Below are positions 33,681 through 35,580 of a stretch of DNA of 35,580 bases, piece by piece. Numbering within the stretch: position 1 is the stretch's first letter; each line of letters begins with the position of its first letter. Made by a program: the position numbers and the translations under genes. The notes beneath the pieces are model-generated. The model saw only the letters and a program-made list of their open reading frames with translations. It did no database searches and was not told the DNA's origin. Source of the DNA: Peptococcaceae bacterium UBA4997 (GTDB taxonomy: Bacteria > Bacillota > Dehalobacteriia > UBA4068 > UBA4997); NCBI GenBank assembly GCA_002398485.1, contig DGYV01000011.1, positions 1-35,580 on the forward strand, written 5' to 3'.

Positions 33681-34133
33681 ATGTCAAGCCTTAAAAAAGA
33701 AATAGATAAGGAGCTTATGTATAAAAAGCTTATGCCCACGGCTCTGGAAAACCATAAAGCTCCCCCCCTTCCAATAACCTATACTGCCGAAACCGCAGCC
33801 ACGGCTCCTATAAAACCGGTACCGCCAAACCACCAAACAAACCGCCGAGAAATTGGCATCCCCGCTTTGGATACCCAAAAAACCGTTTTGGTAAATACCA
33901 CGGAAACACTGGTACTGGAAAAACTGGATGCTGTACTTAATCGTTTCAACTGCTGTAAATGCGACCGCTGTAAAAAAGATATAGTGGCCTTGGCTCTGAA
34001 CAAGCTGCCTCCTAAATATATGGTTTTAGCGGAAACTCAACCCCTGCCCATAATTGGTACCCAGGAAAATGCGCAGGTAGTAAGTGCTATTATCCAGGCT
34101 ATTTTGACGGTGCGTAATCACGCCCGCCATTAA
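33681..34133 (+). CDS. ComFB-domain protein with lysine-rich N terminus
   Basis: The 150-residue protein has three parts. Residues 1-18 are short and lysine-rich (K5, K6, K10, K15, K16). Residues about 25-75 are a Pro/Thr-rich linker. Residues about 76-145 form a ComFB domain with Cys91, Cys92, Cys94 and Cys97 followed by DIVALALNKLPPKYMV, close to the ComFB core of Bacillus. The cysteines suggest metal binding. Some cyanobacterial ComFB-family members have been reported to bind cyclic dinucleotides; whether this one does is unknown. AAAGGAGTG lies five bases before the ATG and the gene is almost fused to parA. Known ParA partners often activate the ATPase through a basic N-terminal peptide, which fits residues 1-18. 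Confidence 0.8.
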   Translation: MSSLKKEIDKELMYKKLMPTALENHKAPPLPITYTAETAATAPIKPVPPNHQTNRREIGIPALDTQKTVLVNTTETLVLEKLDAVLNRFNCCKCDRCKKDIVALALNKLPPKYMVLAETQPLPIIGTQENAQVVSAIIQAILTVRNHARH

Positions 34134-34222
34134 ATACGCCTGTAAAACCTTAGAAATATTTTCAAAAACAACTAATTGGCGTTTTAAAATTAAAAATATT
34201 TATTTATATTCAAATATAATAT

Positions 34223-34267
34223 ACGGCCTCTGTTTATAGGTTTTTACCTGTAAGCAGGCCTTTTTTT
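34223..34267 (+). terminator. Terminator of the parA-comFB operon
   Basis: An imperfect stem pairs GGCC and TAGGT at 34223-34239 with ACCTGTAA and GGCC at 34244-34258, followed by nine T. It lies 90 bases after the ComFB-domain gene and just before the flagellin promoter. Confidence 0.75.
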
Positions 34268-34313
34268 ATAAATCATCTTATATAAAAAATTTGGAAAATT
34301 TTACATATATCCC

Positions 34314-34341
34314 TAAACTTTTTTAATAAACCGGCCGATAA
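34314..34341 (+). promoter_or_regulatory. Sigma-28 promoter of flagellin
   Basis: TAAACTTT (34314-34321) is a seven-of-eight match to TAAAGTTT and GCCGATAA (34334-34341) is an exact -10 box; the gap from TAAA to GCCG is 16 bases. It would give a leader of about 140 bases before the flagellin ATG. Confidence 0.88.
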
Positions 34342-34348
34342 GATTATT

Positions 34349-34489
34349 GAAACAGCTTAAGGGTAAATATTTAAGCTTTGGAGGGCCCCCAAGTTAAATT
34401 ATAAAATCCCGCCGTTGTTTCATAAAGGGAATGGATTCTCTAATATACGGCCGCAAAATCCGCGGACCAAAATTCAGGAGGAATAAATT
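34349..34489 (+). promoter_or_regulatory. Structured leader of the flagellin message
   Basis: The leader has a bulged hairpin at 34371-34397 around GGGCCC, a pair of GGA motifs in AAAGGGAATGGA (34425-34435), and a ribosome site CAGGAGGA (34475-34482) eight bases before the ATG. Two GGA sites, one on the ribosome site, are what a CsrA-controlled hag leader would show, but no csrA or fliW is in the window. Confidence 0.4.
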
Positions 34490-35580
34490 ATGCGTATACA
34501 ACACAACATCAGTGCGTTGAATGCTTCCAGGCAATATAACGCCAACAACAATTCTGTAAGCAAAAATATTGAAAAACTTTCTTCGGGCTACCGCATCAAC
34601 CGTGCAGGCGACGATGCTGCAGGCTTGGCAATTTCCGAAAAAATGCGCGGTCAGATCCGCGGCTTAGACCAAGCTTCCAACAACGCCGAAGATGGTATCT
34701 CTTTAGTACAAACCGCTGAAGGTGCCTTGAATGAAACCCAATCTATCCTGCAAAGGATGAGGGAACTTGCAGTACAGTCTGATAACGGTACTTACCAAAA
34801 CGATGTTGACCGTGAAAACTTGAACAAAGAATTGGTTGCCTTAACAGATGAGATCGACCGTATCTCCTCTTCCACCAACTTCAATAAAATTAACTTACTT
34901 GATGGTTCCTTGGATTACGGTTCAACTGTAACCGGTACCGTTGGCACCACCGATATGACCTTCAAAGGTGCCGCCGAATTAGCAACTAAAGAGGTAAGCT
35001 TTACAACCGGTGCACTGGCAGAATCTGGTTCAATAGGTGTTGCTTTCTCCGGAGGCAGTGTGGCCATTACCCTCGGTACTAAAGACCTAGCTGCCGAATT
35101 TACTGCTGAGCAAATCACCCAAGCTGTACAAAATGCTGCAAAATATATATTGGATACCAATCCTGCCGACACTAATGGTGCCATCAACTATTTGGATTTC
35201 CAAGTAGAATTTTCCGGTAAATTATCCGGTGCCGCAGATTCAGCCCTTACCATGGGTGCAACAGCAATGGTTGCCACAGGCGCTACCGCAGGCGGTTTAA
35301 CCTTCCAGATTGGTTCCAATAAAGATGCTAACCAACAGGTTAACTTAAAAATTGGCAATATGAGCTCTGCAGGCCTTGCTTTAACAGGCGTTTCCATTTC
35401 TACCCAAGAGTCCGCTAATAATGCTATCAAAACTATCGACGATGCTATCAACAAAGTATCCGGTACCCGCGCGGACCTTGGTGCTTTACAGAACCGTTTG
35501 GAACACACAGTAAACAACTTAGGTACCACCAGTGAGAACTTGACTTCTGCCGAAAGCCGTATCCGCGACGTTGACATGGC
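34490..35580 (+). CDS. fliC: Flagellin (partial, runs off the end)
   Basis: Flagellin is the filament subunit, exported through the type III gate with FliS as chaperone. The visible 363 codons start RIQHNISALNASRQYNANN, followed by the conserved LSSGYRINRAGDDAAGLAIS and QTAEGALNETQSILQRMREL segments of domains D0/D1. A variable Ala/Thr/Gly-rich middle (about residues 140-295) comes next. The C-terminal D1 begins ALQNRLEHTVNNL and reaches AESRIRDVDMA at the edge, so only about 35-40 residues are missing. No cysteine is present in the visible part. Expression should depend on the sigma-28 promoter at 34314-34341. Confidence 0.97.
   Translation, partial: MRIQHNISALNASRQYNANNNSVSKNIEKLSSGYRINRAGDDAAGLAISEKMRGQIRGLDQASNNAEDGISLVQTAEGALNETQSILQRMRELAVQSDNGTYQNDVDRENLNKELVALTDEIDRISSSTNFNKINLLDGSLDYGSTVTGTVGTTDMTFKGAAELATKEVSFTTGALAESGSIGVAFSGGSVAITLGTKDLAAEFTAEQITQAVQNAAKYILDTNPADTNGAINYLDFQVEFSGKLSGAADSALTMGATAMVATGATAGGLTFQIGSNKDANQQVNLKIGNMSSAGLALTGVSISTQESANNAIKTIDDAINKVSGTRADLGALQNRLEHTVNNLGTTSENLTSAESRIRDVDM

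Noticed and set aside
1..35580. tRNA, rRNA, CRISPR arrays, insertion sequences or phage genes
   Set aside because: No cloverleaf-like segment, regularly spaced repeat array, transposase or integrase was recognised on either strand.

Overview
The window is almost entirely a flagellar and chemotaxis locus from a low-G+C bacterium. FliY (the FliN form with a CheC-like half), CheC plus CheD, FlbD, sigma-28, paired FlgF/FlgG-type rod genes, strong GGAGG/AGGTGA ribosome sites and frequent GTG/TTG starts all point to the Bacillota (Clostridia or Negativicutes type). The sequence alone does not allow a finer placement.

Layout. Positions 1-936 (minus) hold the N-terminal part of CheA, cut by the window edge. 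Positions 1038-8556 (plus) hold a FliK/YlqG-like gene, a free-standing FlhB C-terminal-domain gene, cheW, a PilZ gene, a second cheW, fliD, fliS and a FliT/FlgN-like chaperone gene. Two sigma-28-type promoter boxes lie inside this run, which ends at a bidirectional terminator (8572-8605). From 31805 back to 8613 (minus) runs a collinear fla/che operon: flgB, flgC, fliE, fliF, fliG, fliH, fliI, fliJ, fliK, flgD, flgE, flbD, motA, motB, fliM, fliY, cheY, fliO, fliP, fliQ, fliR, flhB, flhA, fliA, flgF, flgG, cheC, cheD. It covers rod, hook, MS-ring, switch, stator, export gate and ATPase, the flagellar sigma factor and CheY-P signal termination. A sigma-A-type promoter lies at 32033-32062. No fliL, flhF or flhG is found where relatives usually carry them.

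Positions 31806-32916 hold no convincing gene; about 600 bp of this gap is only about 13% G+C by hand count. A plus-strand operon follows: a ParA/Soj-type ATPase gene and, two bases later, a gene for a ComFB-domain protein with a lysine-rich N terminus. A terminator, a near-perfect sigma-28 promoter and a structured leader precede a flagellin gene that runs off the window end.

How it works together. The sigma-A operon would make the basal body, hook and sigma-28. Sigma-28 would then switch on the plus-strand late genes (cheW, fliD, fliS, flagellin) and perhaps cheA. The PilZ protein, and possibly the ComFB protein, could connect the apparatus to cyclic dinucleotide signals. The ParA-ComFB pair is the least explained part of the window and the best candidate for an undescribed system, possibly for positioning flagella or chemoreceptor arrays in a locus without flhF/flhG.
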